DNA of 64,000 nucleotides, taken from NCBI GenBank assembly GCA_031841125.1, contig CM063114.1, forward strand, positions 57,930,955 through 57,994,954. Direction: 5' to 3'. Within the stretch, counting starts at the first letter, position 1. Every line of letters starts with the position of its first letter. Shown one piece after another: positions 47,164 to 58,209 of the stretch. This DNA is from Acanthococcus lagerstroemiae (lineage: Eukaryota; Arthropoda; Insecta; Hemiptera; Eriococcidae). A program made the translations under genes and the position numbers. Below the pieces are notes generated by a model. It had not been told where the DNA came from, did no database searches, and saw only the letters and a list, made by a program, of their open reading frames with translations.

Positions 47164-47729
47164 AGATAATCCTAAATGAAGACATTGCAAGAATTTTTGT
47201 GATTGTATCCAAAACAAAAAGTGTCAGCATTTGTGATCGTCTGAATGCAAGTGAATTTCTTTTCCAACATTTTGACAATAGCTGTTCACGTTCCCATATC
47301 AGTGACATAGATATCCTAAGTGTTCTAGGGGAGATCTGGTCTTGACTGAAGGAGGGAATCTTCGAGAAGGTGCTAAAATTAGGAAAACAACTGTTTGGCA
47401 AAGTAGCAGAGGAACGGTTCAGACCCCCCCCCCCCTCGCAGTAGCTATGCTACTGTGTCATATTCCATCTTCCATTATGGTGTAAACCTCCCAAAACCCA
47501 TGTAATTAGATAGTAGGTACTAGGTAGTAATGTTTTGTGGGTTTTTTTTTTGTTTTTTTTTTCTACACCGGATCAATTGTGAAAGTGAAAACTCAGGATT
47601 CTATCTCGGAATTTTAGAATACTGCGCACGTTTGCGGTGTGCAGCATTTCAAAAAGAGAACACTTTTATGATTTGGTTACTGATTAAGGTTTCAGTTTTG
47701 TTGTAGTTGGGTTAGAGTTATTGGTTATG

Positions 47730-49199
47730 CTATTGATACGGTGTATTTTGTGAGGTGGTTATGCTGTCAAAGACTTTGCTTGTCCGTTGAATAATCTTTA
47801 CGAAACGTATGTTATGGTTATGACAGCACTGATTTGCATTTAAATTGGCGCACTGCGAATTTATTGTGTATCGTACTAGGTATATACCATTAGAAAAATT
47901 ATAAACATCTAAATGCCTTCTGATTGTCAGGTCTTCAATTTGAACTTGTAAGAATGCACACCATGGTTCATTGAATATGCTGGCATCACTAAGCCTACGG
48001 CAAGTTTCGACTTCATTTGTCATTTTTCTCAGTTTGAAATATTTTGTGACCCTGTAAACTGTGATACCGATGTGATGATTTGTATTTCAATTTTCAAAAA
48101 TGATCCGCCAACTATGTTGTGTAAATCACTGGAGCCATCAAACGGGAAAAACAATTTACATCCTACTGTACGATGGCTGTAAAAATTGTAATAAAAACTA
48201 TAAAGTGTTAATAGTGTCTATAAATTTAAATAATAGCCTATATCTTCTTGAATGCTTCAACAGCGAAGAGATTTATGTAGTGGACTGATTTGTTGAATCA
48301 AATAAGCTTTCTGACCATGTCCTACTCATTTTTGTTTCAGAGTTTGCTGAGATGTTGAAAAGAATTACACACCATGAACGTTTAATGGCGATAAAAAAAG
48401 ACAGCGCTGCGACTTGAATAATGGCCTCCGTTTCCATTACCTGGTGACTTCGTATATAGTGCCTCGCACTTGGAGTGTATTTGTAAAACGAAGGTAAAAC
48501 TGATACATTACGCCATTAATTTGGAAATATGAGCAGAAAATCTTTTTCCAGCCCCGATGAACGTACAAACGCATATGGGTAGCTTTTATTAGGTAAAATT
48601 CGCCTACACGTATGTTGTATACCAATATGGCCGGGCTAATTGATTGTAACAGCCTTGATAATTTCAGAAAACGTAATTAGGTAATTATTTCACTATGACG
48701 TGAATAATTTCCCTTTTCCCCCTTTAAAACACCTGTAAAAAGACTCTGGTCGTAAATATTGTCAAGTAACTAGATATGGGATGAGCGAATGCCACCAGCG
48801 AGAATTTTCGCAATCCGGACAGAAATCCGGAAATACGCGAAGGTTCTCGCTGAACATCTCTAATAATTTTCAGTACATCCGAGCACGAGGCACCGTGGTA
48901 CAGTTAACCGATTTCCTGTTATAATTTGCCCTTGGTGAGTTGCCGTTCGATTTTATTCGGCTATTTCATTCGAATGCGCACCCGAAATTATTTCTCCATT
49001 CATAACGGGTTCCTGGAATATGTAAAAAATCCGACTGACTAAGCTCGAATAGCGGTTACATGTTAATTCGCATAAAAGGAATAAACGTACCTGTATCAGC
49101 ACCAGCTATTACCGGCGCCGGAATACCTAAATTCGCTGCACACAGACGTGTATAGCCTTTACCAACCCCTTGGAAATTAATTCGGTATAAATCATCTTT
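47730..49199 (-). CDS. Unidentified spliced gene, C-terminal three exons
   Basis: Three exons with canonical splice sites and compatible phases: 49199-49091 (starts phase 0, 36 codons plus 1 nt, donor CAG|GTACGT), 48603-48441 (2 nt, 53 codons, 2 nt; acceptor GTGTAG, donor CAG|GTAATG) and 48051-47730 (1 nt, 106 codons, TAG). Joined, they encode about 197 residues. Visible text includes DDLYRINFQGVGKGYTRLCA, NLGIPAPVIAGADTGEF, YLIKATHMRLYVHRGWKKIF, VYNFSNGIYLVRYT and NQCCHNHNIRFVKIIQR. It has several cysteines and no obvious membrane segment. NGIYLVRYT resembles a beta-strand of an Ig/filamin-like sandwich (weak). I do not recognise the family. Upstream exons must lie beyond 49.2 kb and were not found; the last exon could also splice on. 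Confidence 0.6.
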
Positions 49200-50770
49200 C
49201 TACAGGTCAAAAACAGATTCTTCAAATTATAACACACAATACCCGACGCCTTTTCTCCCCCTTTTATAAAACTGGATATTTCAGTTGATAACGATCTGGG
49301 CATCATCCCTTTTTTTTTTCCTTCTTGTTTTATAAAATATTAATTTACTTCGTAGACGTGTATTACGCGATTAGAGAGAGGTACCTAGGAGAACTAGCAC
49401 GAGCTAACTGCTGTTGAAATCGATAAAATATTACGCACTTTTAACGGTTACCCTTTTGCTTGAAATTAGGAAATGGATGTGAAACACGGAGATTGACAGG
49501 AGTGCCGTTCAACCCACGCGTCGGTTCGATTGCAGAAGTCCCTTCTGTTCATCAGGTATGCAACTGATTTAACTTACATATTGCTAGCCCTTTCCTATCT
49601 CGGTATACAGCTCAGACCAGCAGTCTCCAAGGATATTATGTTACTGTCTAAACCACCCCATCCCCGAATTATGTCTCTGAAAACGAGGACAAGTTCGGTT
49701 GAATTCAGAACTCGAATATCAGCATCAAACCCGCCGAGATCGCTCAAGGTTTCGGTCCAGTACTAATGATGAAGATACGTTTTATCTTCGCTGATGTTAA
49801 TTTAATCTCTCGCATAGACCTAGAGTACGCGAGAAATTAATTAGCAATTCAATTAAAGAATCAAACTCGTTTTCCGAATCACATTCAATTGGCCTAATTA
49901 AGAAAACCAAAGCCTTCGTTGAAAGGGTTCTAGTTATCATGTTGCGGGGTGTTCCAGTATTGTAAGGGCTTTGAAGGTTACTCTGTCGAATGCTGTTCGC
50001 CAGTCGATCGATCAGTTTGTGAATTTTACTGCATGAAATTGGATGCTTTAAACGAAAAGTTCCATCCGTTAAATTTATTCCGGCTCGCAAGTTAGCCGAC
50101 GAATAATAACCAAATAGGTACTGTACGTCTATCAATGGCTTATTAAAATCGTGATTCCCCGTGGAACATTATACCGACTGCGAATAACCTCGTAAAATTA
50201 GAAACAGTAACTCGATTATTGGTTGGTTTTGTTGTTGGGCTTTCATTCATCACGTGAATGTTTCATTTCGAGGTAACGAGATATTACTATCGAATGTGTT
50301 TCGTTTGTGTAACCATTTGAATATATTTTTACGATCGAACCCTCGAGCTTGCAACCGAATTAGATTTACTAATATGAAAAAATGTGTGTAAACGAAAAAA
50401 TTAATCAAGCGTGTGTTGTTCTGAAAAACTAAATAAAAAGGTGCTGCATTTAATTTAGAACCAGTTTTCTGGCTTTTAGAAGTAGCCACGAAAGGAACAT
50501 ATCCAGACTGCAGTCATGTATTACCTACTAGATCCTTCTCGTGTACATTCGTGATCCTTTTCTTACTCAAATTATTAACCTTTTTTCATTTTCTCGTTTG
50601 GTATTGGAAATTATATACAGGTATACGCAACCTTTGATAAAATCTATTTTTACTATCGTATATTATTATTATACATTTTTCTTCTTATTCTGTCGCGAGT
50701 TGGGCTGGAAATAATAAGGTTAGGAGAGAGATTGAGAGGCAGCAGGACTCAACGTGTTTTTCTATATTTC
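49200..50770. other. Unassigned, probable intronic or upstream DNA
   Basis: Minus-strand ORFs at 49,797-50,135 and 50,250-50,489 lack recognisable domains and phased splice sites. Probably upstream intron of the 47.7-49.2 kb gene (inference). Confidence 0.3.
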
Positions 50771-50772
50771 AG

Positions 50773-50897
50773 AGGCGCTCTGTGAAAAGGTACCATATGT
50801 CGGAGAACTTATTTTCGCTTTTTCAGTAGAATCTGATAGATACCGGGAGATACTTGTACCTCGAGACTCTACCGGAGAACTTTTTTTTAATGGTTGT
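50773..50897 (+). CDS. Candidate lone coding exon
   Basis: A pyrimidine-rich acceptor (TTTTTCTATATTTCAG) precedes and GTAAGT follows a 125-nt open segment (2 nt plus 41 codons) whose translation looks protein-like: ALCEKVPYVGELIFAFSVES, then DRYREILVPRDSTGELFFNG. No partner exon or homologue is known, and it is opposite in strand to the nearest gene. Confidence 0.2.
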
Positions 50898-50979
50898 GTA
50901 AGTCAGGTTGGATGTGATTTTCCAAGAGCACAAATGTATCTGCATTTCAAAAAATAAAAAATAAAAGTGAGTCTTTAGC

Positions 50980-51790
50980 TTCAATACAGACTGAAAAAAG
51001 CAGCTGGAGTTTGGGGGTGTGAAATCTTAATTTTGAAAATAATGTTTCTGAAGTTGTGAACCCGAAAAATACATGAAGAAATCGATGTTTTGGCGTCCAC
51101 TGCGCTAATCCTTCTCAAATTTTGACCAAAACATCCTGCAAGGTTCACAGTCAGTAGATGCATGTATGTAGAGGAATACAACTTTGAAGCTGACAGTCCG
51201 TATGAAGAACGAGCGAAGGGGTGGTTTTGAAAACCTGATAAGCCCTAAAACGAAGTTCTGCAAGGTCATACTTTTGATAACAATGAACCCATCGGTCACG
51301 CGATTATAATTATTATGCGCAGCTGGAGTGATAACGCGCGCACAAATGTAAACAAGATCGGTGCGACTTATGGTACCTTTTCCGAACACCAGCCTGTAAT
51401 TGTAATTCATTTGGAAAATTGAAATACCACATTCTAGACGACTATTTTCTGCTGTACGCTGGGGCCGTGTGTGTCTAGAAGCAGTTTCCGTTAAAATCCG
51501 AAAAAATGAATTTCAAACTTGAAAACACATTTTGTGCAGTGGGGGAAAGTCACTTTTCCGAGGTACCTTTTTACAGAGCACTTCACATTTGATGAAAATT
51601 TGATCACCCTGTAAGGCGAGTTGGTGTGACATGACTCATGTCTCATGGGTAGAAATTGAAATAAAGTGGAATAACCGCGCGAGTAAAGGTGCGAACCAGT
51701 GGTGGTGGAGTTGCGGACACCGCTCCCTCCATTCGCGAAGCTGAGGGGCGGGGACTGGTATCACCTTACCCCGCCAGTTTCAACAAAGGG
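50980..51790. other. Unassigned sequence
   Basis: Minus-strand ORF 51,105-51,410 has no recognised domain. No clear repeat ends. Confidence 0.3.
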
Positions 51791-51798
51791 AGCTCGTG

Positions 51799-52019
51799 GG
51801 GTCTGGTTGGCCGAGTGGATAGCGCATTAGTCTCGGAATCTGGAGGTCCCGGGTCCGAGCCCACATAGCAACTCGCTACATTTCGACCTAGGCCGGTTTT
51901 TCGGCAAGAAGAAAAGAGGGCTAAGACAGCCCTAACAGTCTCCCCGACGTCTCCGAGGTAATGTTCGAAAGGGCGGATTCCAGGGCGCGGGTTGAGAGCA
52001 AAATGAAAAAGAGAAGCAT
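51799..52019 (+). mobile_element. tRNA-derived SINE, copy 2, perfect 11-bp TSD
   Basis: A box TGGCCGAGTGG (51,808-51,818), B-box region GGGTCCGAGCCC, then the same body as the 40.7-kb copy (CGGTTTTTCGGCAAGAAG, GGGCTAAGACAGCCCT) and an AAAATGAAAAAGAGAAG tail. GGGAGCTCGTG flanks it exactly at 51,788-51,798 and 52,020-52,030, the signature of LINE-driven insertion. The resident RTE-type LINEs are candidate helpers. Confidence 0.92.
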
Positions 52020-52149
52020 GGGAGCTCGTGTACACGAAACGGTGTACGCCCGGGCAAATGAATAAGATGCCCATTTTCCTTCAAAAGAGATGGCTTATTT
52101 TCTCATGAAGAATTTCAGTTATCGTCACAATTGAAAATACCTGTACGTT

Positions 52150-52427
52150 CAGGGACGAAAGAAACTATAGAAGGTGTGGGGGTTCTCACCCCCCCCCCCC
52201 TTCCCAATAATTTGGCAGTCGGTAAATTTTGAAACTGTTAATTTGAATTTTCCATTTTCTAAGAATGTTTGTTTGTTTGTTTTGTTTTGTTTATTTTATT
52301 TTATTTTTTATTTTTCCAATTAAAAAATACTTTGATTAAAAAATTGGCAAATTTTCAGATTAAAAAAAAATTGTCGGCAAATTTTCCTTCTTCATCCCCC
52401 CAAACTGAAAGTCAAGTTTCGCCTCTG
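52150..52427. mobile_element. hAT-type MITE (CAGGGACGAAA ends)
   Basis: CAGGGACGAAA at the left, TTTCGCCTCTG at the right. Flanks TGTACGTT and TGTACTTT match at 7 of 8. The interior has a poly-C run and AATTGGCAAATTTTC-like subrepeats. Confidence 0.75.
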
Positions 52428-52439
52428 TGTACTTTTCTA

Positions 52440-54315
52440 ATCTTATCGATTGGCTGCTGAAATTTGCCCAATGTCAACTTTCCAAATATCATGGGGATGT
52501 AGGTTCTGAAGCCGAAATCCGGATGTGATCAAAAACATGGCAGTGCAGGGAACGCGGTCCCACTTTGTCGATACGGAGTTATGAATACCAGCATGTACTA
52601 GATGAAATTTCTGACAAAATGAAACCTTGCCGGAGCTCTCTAGCTCCGAAATTCGCCGAGATATGGCTGTATAAAGTTGAGATTTTAAAACTAAAAAGAA
52701 TTTTAAAAAAATGAAATTCAATTAAAAGAGACCTTATCACAAGTGAACTTACAGGCCTTTTTAGTTTTTACAATTATTATCAACAGTGAATAGTGTTTAC
52801 ATTTATTATCAACAGTGAAGTGACTACCTGAATCACAATTTCCCTTTTCATTGTAGTCTGCTCATTGTATAATTTTCCTCCCAGGAAAAGGGCCTAAACA
52901 TCTGTTATTTGTGGGCTTTTCTTAGCGTTCGCCCTTAGTTAGCCAATACAATTAGTAAGCACCTTTGCTTCTATGAGCCCTCTGTCATTATATGCATTCT
53001 CTAAGGAGGCTTAAGACCCTCGAGTTCGATGCGGTCTGTATTGTCCGCCATGAGTTCTTCACAGTATTCACACCACCTTTGTTTCACCTATTCTTTGTTC
53101 ATTAGTACACTCTTCCTTCTTGATTCTTGAGAGGCAGTGTAGTGATCTTGCTTCAGAGGTGCGCATAGGTAATGACTTTTATTCTTTTTGGAACATGTCT
53201 TTGGTCTCGTTTCTGTGTTCAAGTTGTTCGACTCGTCTCTGTTCCTGTCTTGAAAAAATCGGAAGTTACGGTTCAAAATGTGCGGGTAACAAAACATTCT
53301 CAGTTTCTGCAGAATGACCCACGAAAGAAATTTGAAGAACGCGTGTGACAATTTATTGCGTGAATACTCCTATTTTCGGAATAGGGTAATAAGGTTTGAG
53401 AAGTACTGATAAGGCATTCGTTATATTCGTCGTTGTTATCCTGCGCCTTGTCCCATCTGAACGTCTCCGTTTTCGCCTTGTTTATCCGTTTCTCTTTCTT
53501 TTTCTGCTCCATCTTCATTATTTACACATCAATGGTTTTATCTAAAGCGAGGACATCCTTACTCCCTCCGCGCGCCGATCTCGCTCGTCAATCCATCGCT
53601 TTATCTGCCTGTTTTCTGTTATATTAATTGATAATTGCAAAGACAGTTTCACTCGGTAAAAGAGGGTCTGAGCGGAGTGTTCATTAAAAGTAAATGTCAA
53701 ACAATTCCAGATCGATAAATTTCCATCCCTTTTAGAATCCTACGTACTTTCCACATGTTGTTTGGCACAGCCGAGTTTGAGCCTCGAAAGCGGAGAGAGG
53801 CCGTGTAATGCGTACCCAACTTACCCTCATCGGTTGCGCCCCAAGATGACGGACAGTTTCTGCGCGAGATTGCGTAAATATAGTTTCACATTTTAGCATA
53901 CGGCGGTAATTTATGTTAATTTAGACTGGGACGTACGGAACCGTGGGCAGCGAATTTCGGTTTCGAAATACAAATTTTTAATTTTGAAAATCGGTACTTG
54001 GCTGGGAAAAGTTCTTCAGTTTTGGCAACTTGATACAGTACTACGATGCATAATATATGAAACAGTTCTCGGGAAGCTGAATTTTGGTACAGAGGACATT
54101 TACAGTCTGTAGGCTGAAAGTTTGAGGAAACCGCTAAACCTTCCAAGGGGCCAAACGGTATTACTAATGTTTTCCACTTTTCTCGAAAACTATTAACTCG
54201 CAGTGGAAAAATACTGTAGTTGAAATGATTTGTGTAAACTTCTACACAAAATCTATCTGACCCAAAAGCAACTTGAAGGAATAATTCAAAATAACCTTTC
54301 TCCCTGATGACACAT
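52440..54315. other. Unassigned sequence
   Basis: Minus-strand ORFs 52,443-52,721 and 53,916-54,347 (143 codons) have no family resemblance. No exon chain could be built. Confidence 0.3.
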
Positions 54316-54319
54316 TCCT

Positions 54320-54510
54320 TAGTCACTAGTAGGTTGCGTCTCTCCACTATCTTTTAATTTCTAAGAAGAATTTATACTTTGTATCCTCCATTATCTGCTC
54401 TTCATAGCTCCTTATTTGCCTTCTTTTCCAGTTCATTCCCTCAACCATTCCGTCTAGTAGTAATGACAATATCCCTGCATGTCTTAAAATGACCTGTCGT
54501 CATTTTTAAC
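54320..54510 (-). pseudogene. LINE ORF2 C-terminal scrap
   Basis: Minus-strand translation contains GMVEGMNWKRRQIRS, then YEEQIMEDTKY and WRDAT, matching the RTE-like tail (I.EG.VEGKR, QI..D, WR.AT). Frameshifted. Confidence 0.55.
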
Positions 54511-54610
54511 TCCTCTCTTGACAGTTAAGATACAGTGCCATTTATTGGCTAGAATTTTTAGGAAGATTTTTGTCTTCCTTTGGGGTGATTTTAACCTAAT
54601 CTTTATACAG

Positions 54611-55840
54611 CAGTGGCGTGCATTCCAGGCAATCAAGGTGAGCGCCGCTTACCCTGAAAATGCCCGAGAAAATAAGTTTTCCTGTACAATATCAACTTCA
54701 ACTGGTAACAAATAAAAGATAATGAAACATGGGTCAAAATAGTGACTGTACTGACGCTTACAACGCTTACGCTCAAGTATAATAAATTCTCGGGAGATAT
54801 ATACTGTTCGGCGTTTGGCAATCCTCGTACATTCGTATAGGCCAGCGAGGTACTAACATTGCACGACTTACGCTTTGCTTCCATGTTAATTACCAACGCA
54901 AGAACGCACTAGCATGTTCAATGCGACGAAACCTGTGCGTTTGGTTGCGTTCTGGAAGCACTTGCGGCTCGACTTGGCTACACACGAACGTCGAAGTTGA
55001 CAGTGAAACATGATTACGTTCTTCTACTAGTCAACGCGTTATGTTTGAATGCTCCATGTTTTTTTGCCCACAAAATGCGTAATCTAGATCTTATTGAAAA
55101 ACCATTTTCGCGACTTACTCTTCATGAACAATTAGAAATTATTAATGGTGGGAAGCCGAAACCAGAATTACCATTTTTTAAAACTGAGCAAAAGAGAGGT
55201 GGTTTGAGTTTTACTAGGCATTACCACGTATTGCAATATGAAAACATTTTGTGATTAACTGGCTGTAAAGATGGTGGACAACTGTTTTGTTGGCCATGTC
55301 TATTCAGGGACATACCGATAGGGGGTACCCCCCCCCCCTCTTGTAAGAATTTTTCACTCAGCCGTTGGGAAAATTTACAATTTCAATCAGTCGGAGTTGG
55401 AAAAATCCAACAAGTCAAAATAATTTTTTTCTGCCTTGATACTTTGGAATTGAGTTGCGAAGTTGGAAAAATCCTACAAGTCAAAGGTTTTTTTTGCTGC
55501 GATGTTTGGGAATTTTGAGTTGAGTCAGTTGGCAAAATCCAACAAGTCAAAAGGTTTTTTTTTTTGTTTGATACTAGGTAATTTTGAGTTGAGTCAGTTG
55601 AGACTTTCACAATTTTTGCCCCCCCCCCCCGAAAAAACTCTTCGGTTGTACGTTCCTGTGTTTACTATTCGTCACAGAAAAGAATAAATGCATATGGAAT
55701 GACCCTACATAGGGATACGACGATTTGAATAATTTCATCAATGCCGTTTTGTAGTAGCGTGTTTCATACTCTTATTCAGATTGTTACTTAACCTTTACGC
55801 TTATTGCTTACCTCCCAAGAAAAATCACGGCACGCCACTG
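54611..55840 (+). mobile_element. hAT element copy 2, both ends present
   Basis: Runs from CAGTGGCGTGCATTCCAGG to CACGGCACGCCACTG. It contains an open start of transposase coding sequence (54,997-55,254) with LHEQLEIINGGKPKPELPFF, KTEQKRGG and RHYHVLQYENIL, followed by LTGCKDGGQLFCWPC. This is the N-terminal TTF-type zinc-finger region of ZMYM1-like hAT proteins. Coding is split by a MITE at 55,305 and resumes after it (VTEKNKCIWND, DDLNNF, with one stop). The catalytic domain is absent, so it is an internally deleted, non-autonomous copy. No 8-bp duplication could be matched at its flanks. Confidence 0.85.
55305..55658. mobile_element. MITE (CAGGGACGTACCGA family) inside the hAT finger motif
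   Basis: Starts CAGGGACATACCGATAGG and ends CTTCGGTTGTACGTTCCTG. Flanks TGTCTATT (55,297-55,304) and TGTTTACT (55,659-55,666) match at 6 of 8. It carries three poly-T/GATACTTTGGAATTGAGTT subrepeats. It interrupts the codons for the conserved CWPCLLF motif. Confidence 0.85.
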
Positions 55841-55918
55841 ATCTGTGGCCATGACTATTATCCTGATTTTATTGAAATGGCCTATTTTTATTGACACAGA
55901 AGTCACTTCTTGCTTACT

Positions 55919-55963
55919 TTTTTTTTCTTTTTTTTTCTTTCTTTCTTTCTTTCTTTCTTTCAT
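55919..55963. repeat. (TTTC)n microsatellite
   Basis: About 45 bases of T-rich then regular CTTT units ending at TTTCATGAG. Confidence 0.9.
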
Positions 55964-56144
55964 GAGTGAAAAGTACAGGCGAAAAGTAGGCTAACTCAGT
56001 TTTTTGAAATTTTCCAGGAACGAAAATTTCGTTGACAAAAGAAACATAAGGAGAAATGAAAAGAAAAATATGCGGAATTCACAGAAAGGACAAAATAAAA
56101 AATAAAAAGGTAAGAAGGAAAACAGGGGGAAAAGATATGATAAA

Positions 56145-56330
56145 ATGGAGATATGCCAGATATATTGCGAGGTCAAACGGGGGAAAATGAACAAAAAAGA
56201 CTCTGGAGTGGATGCCATATGATGGAACACGAAGGGGGAGGCCCCAACCAGGTGGAGGGATGAATTGATAGAAGAAAGAGGGATAACATGGCAAAGGGAA
56301 ACATACAATTGATCAAAGTGGGAGGTAGAG
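56145..56330 (+). pseudogene. LINE ORF2 C-terminal fragment, plus strand
   Basis: RYARYIARSNGGK, then TKKTLEWMPYDGTRRGRPQP and, one frame over, TRWRDEL. This is the RTE tail WAGH.AR..GRWTKK.LEW.P..G.R..GRP..RW.D. It contains a stop and frameshift. Confidence 0.7.
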
Positions 56331-56429
56331 GGTGAGGCGTTTCCCCGAAATTGGGAATATAAGTGTACATTATCCTACGTAAAGCATTGCTATACATCAA
56401 AGGAGATGTAAAGTAGCCTTTATTGTGCG

Positions 56430-57170
56430 AAAAATGGTTTGGATGTACACAATATGTTTCTTTCGTAGCCAGAGGTACGCAAACCCCTATCGCGCCATAC
56501 ACTGCCTGTGGGTAAAGGGCTCCCCAGTCTTTCCCACTTCCTTCTGTCCCACGTTATTCTGTGATACCTATAATTTGTTTTTTCAAAAATATATCAGAGG
56601 CATCCCGCCATCTTACCGGCTGTCTTTCTACTCTCCTTGAGGTGTATAGGTTCCAGATAGGTACAGTTTGGGTTCATCTGTTGTCTGTAAGTCTTCCGAC
56701 GTGGCCTGCCCAGCTCATTTCTGTTTTCTATGTACGATTATTATGTTTTCGATGTCCAGTAGTCTGTTTTGTATTGTTGTTAGAAGGACTTTATTTCGTA
56801 GTCTCAAGTTCAGTATGGATATTTTCATTTTATTTTGTGTTATATATTCAGTTCATGGGCGTAGCCAGGAGGGTCTGAACCCCCCTAGCATCAGCCGAGA
56901 ATGTAAAAAAATTATAATTTATTCTGGTAATAGTAAGTATTACACTTGTAATGTAAAAGTGAAACGTTTTACTTCGTACCCCCTCCCCCTCGATATCATG
57001 CTATTAGTGAATAATTATTTTGTTTGAACTGACACCCCCCCCCTTTCACATACCAAGTCTGTTGAGTTGTTTTTCTTGGTTATTTGTTGTTACCCATGTC
57101 TGTGAGCCATATGTTATGTCCGGTGTAATATTTGCATTGAATATTGCACTTTTGAGTTTATTAGTGTATT
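56430..57170 (-). pseudogene. LINE ORF2 C-terminal half, minus strand
   Basis: Reading leftwards: KLKSAIFNANITPDITYGSQ followed by TWVTT (57,170-57,060), then AGHVGRLTDNR, QTVPIWNLYTSRRVERQPVR and WRDASDIF (56,720-56,560). These are RTE-like blocks (TYG.ETW, GH..R, GRP..RW.D). Coding continues on the far side of the 57,176-57,811 insertion. It converges on the plus-strand LINE tail at 56.3 kb. Confidence 0.75.
56853..57040. mobile_element. hAT-type MITE, partial (GGGCGTAGCCAGG)
   Basis: CATGGGCGTAGCCAGGAGGG followed by GAACCCCCC resembles the left end of the 11,858 element. The right side ends in ACACCCCCCCCC without a clear CACTG terminus. It lies within the decayed LINE. Confidence 0.45.
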
Positions 57171-57175
57171 GTCCT

Positions 57176-57811
57176 TAAAATAGTATATTACATACCAAGA
57201 GTCAAAAGTGAGTCATGTAAACTCACTTTTGGCTCTTGTTGTGGAAGTTATTTGTTATACTACTTGATCAGAAGCGGCAATGTTTTTCGCTGACATGGTC
57301 TGTATTTTTATTTTTTTTTAAATCTATTTATTTATTTAAATTATAGACAGGTGATTTTTGTGTGCGTAATTAATTCAAAGATTTAATTCGCTCAGTTAAA
57401 TACTACGAAGTACAGTATCACAATCTTGTCTTCAGTTTGTTCACGTGCACAAACAGTATACACAGGTAGTGGCCAGTAAAAACGTAACAACAGTTAACAA
57501 CAAACGGTAACAGCTGTACTACATCGTGAATATTTAAATGCGTTCTTAAGTCGCTATTTTGTAATTCGCTCCGTGGCCGAGTGGTTAGAGACGATCGCTG
57601 CGTTTCAGTGAAATGTGTAAATAGATGCGGGTTCCCCGATAGGAAATTACTGGCCAGCAATTTTTTTCATGTAAAAACGCTTTACATTGAGGGACGTTTA
57701 CTTTACATGCAGGTTTCGTTAGCACTCGAAGCATGAATGATAGGCGCTTCTTGTCGTCCGTAAAACACCAACATAAACATTGCCTTTCTGATCAAGTAGT
57801 ATAAAAAATAT
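57176..57811. mobile_element. ~635-bp tRNA-like repeat, copy 2, splitting a LINE
   Basis: Begins AATAGTATATTACATACC. It contains a hairpin (AGAGTCAAAAGTGAGT / ACTCACTTTTGGCTCT) and ~34-bp inverted ends of an inner segment (TATACTACTTGATCAGAAGC near 57,257 and its complement near 57,790). The tRNA-like stretch is TGGCCGAGTGGTTAGAGAC ... GGGTTCCCCGA near 57,572-57,640. LINE ORF2 codons flank both sides. It shares most of its length with 20,463-20,975. Confidence 0.7.
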
Positions 57812-57814
57812 GTT

Positions 57815-58206
57815 TCAGACTCTAAAATTCGCTCATCCTATTGTTATTCTTCTTTTCCCTTCTTTATCCATTCTATTTTCAAAACTGATAGTGTGACCGA
57901 GATAAATAGCTTCATCTATTTTTCAGTTGTTTCTCCTTCCACCACTATGGGGATTTTGGTATCACTATCTGAGATTAGTTTTGTTTTTTCTGCATTCATT
58001 CTTAGACCCGCTTTTTTCCCCCTTTCACAAAGTTCTGTTACCAATTCTTTCAGTTGCAGAAGATTGTTAGGAACTAGGATATCAATCATCAGCGAACACA
58101 ACGCTAGTAATAAATAAATTAAAAAACACGACCAGAGGCCGTGTTGAGCTTTACTATTTGGATCCATGTACATATCTCCGTAGTTTTTCCTCCATAACCC
58201 TTCCAC
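57815..58206 (-). pseudogene. LINE reverse-transcriptase fragment
   Basis: LLQLKELVTELCERGKKAGL, then RMNAEKTKLI and, after a frameshift, AIYLGHTISFENRMDKEGK, the region just after the RT catalytic box (L..LV.E....GL.MN..KTK, YLG). The FADD box itself is decayed (LLLALCSLMIDI). Continues at 57,170 beyond the inserted repeat. Confidence 0.75.
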
Positions 58207-58209
58207 TGC

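Noticed and set aside
52160..52210. Poly-C/poly-G runs (here and at 518, 15,060, 47,426 and 61,730) as quadruplex regulators
   Set aside because: Single long G/C homopolymers inside or beside MITEs; no gene promoter context.
53916..54347. 143-codon minus-strand ORF as a gene
   Set aside because: Its 5' end overlaps a decayed LINE tail (54,320-54,510) in another frame; no domain or splice support.
57560..57650. Possible tRNA-Ser-like gene
   Set aside because: It lies inside a dispersed repeat, the B box is degenerate and no cloverleaf could be drawn.
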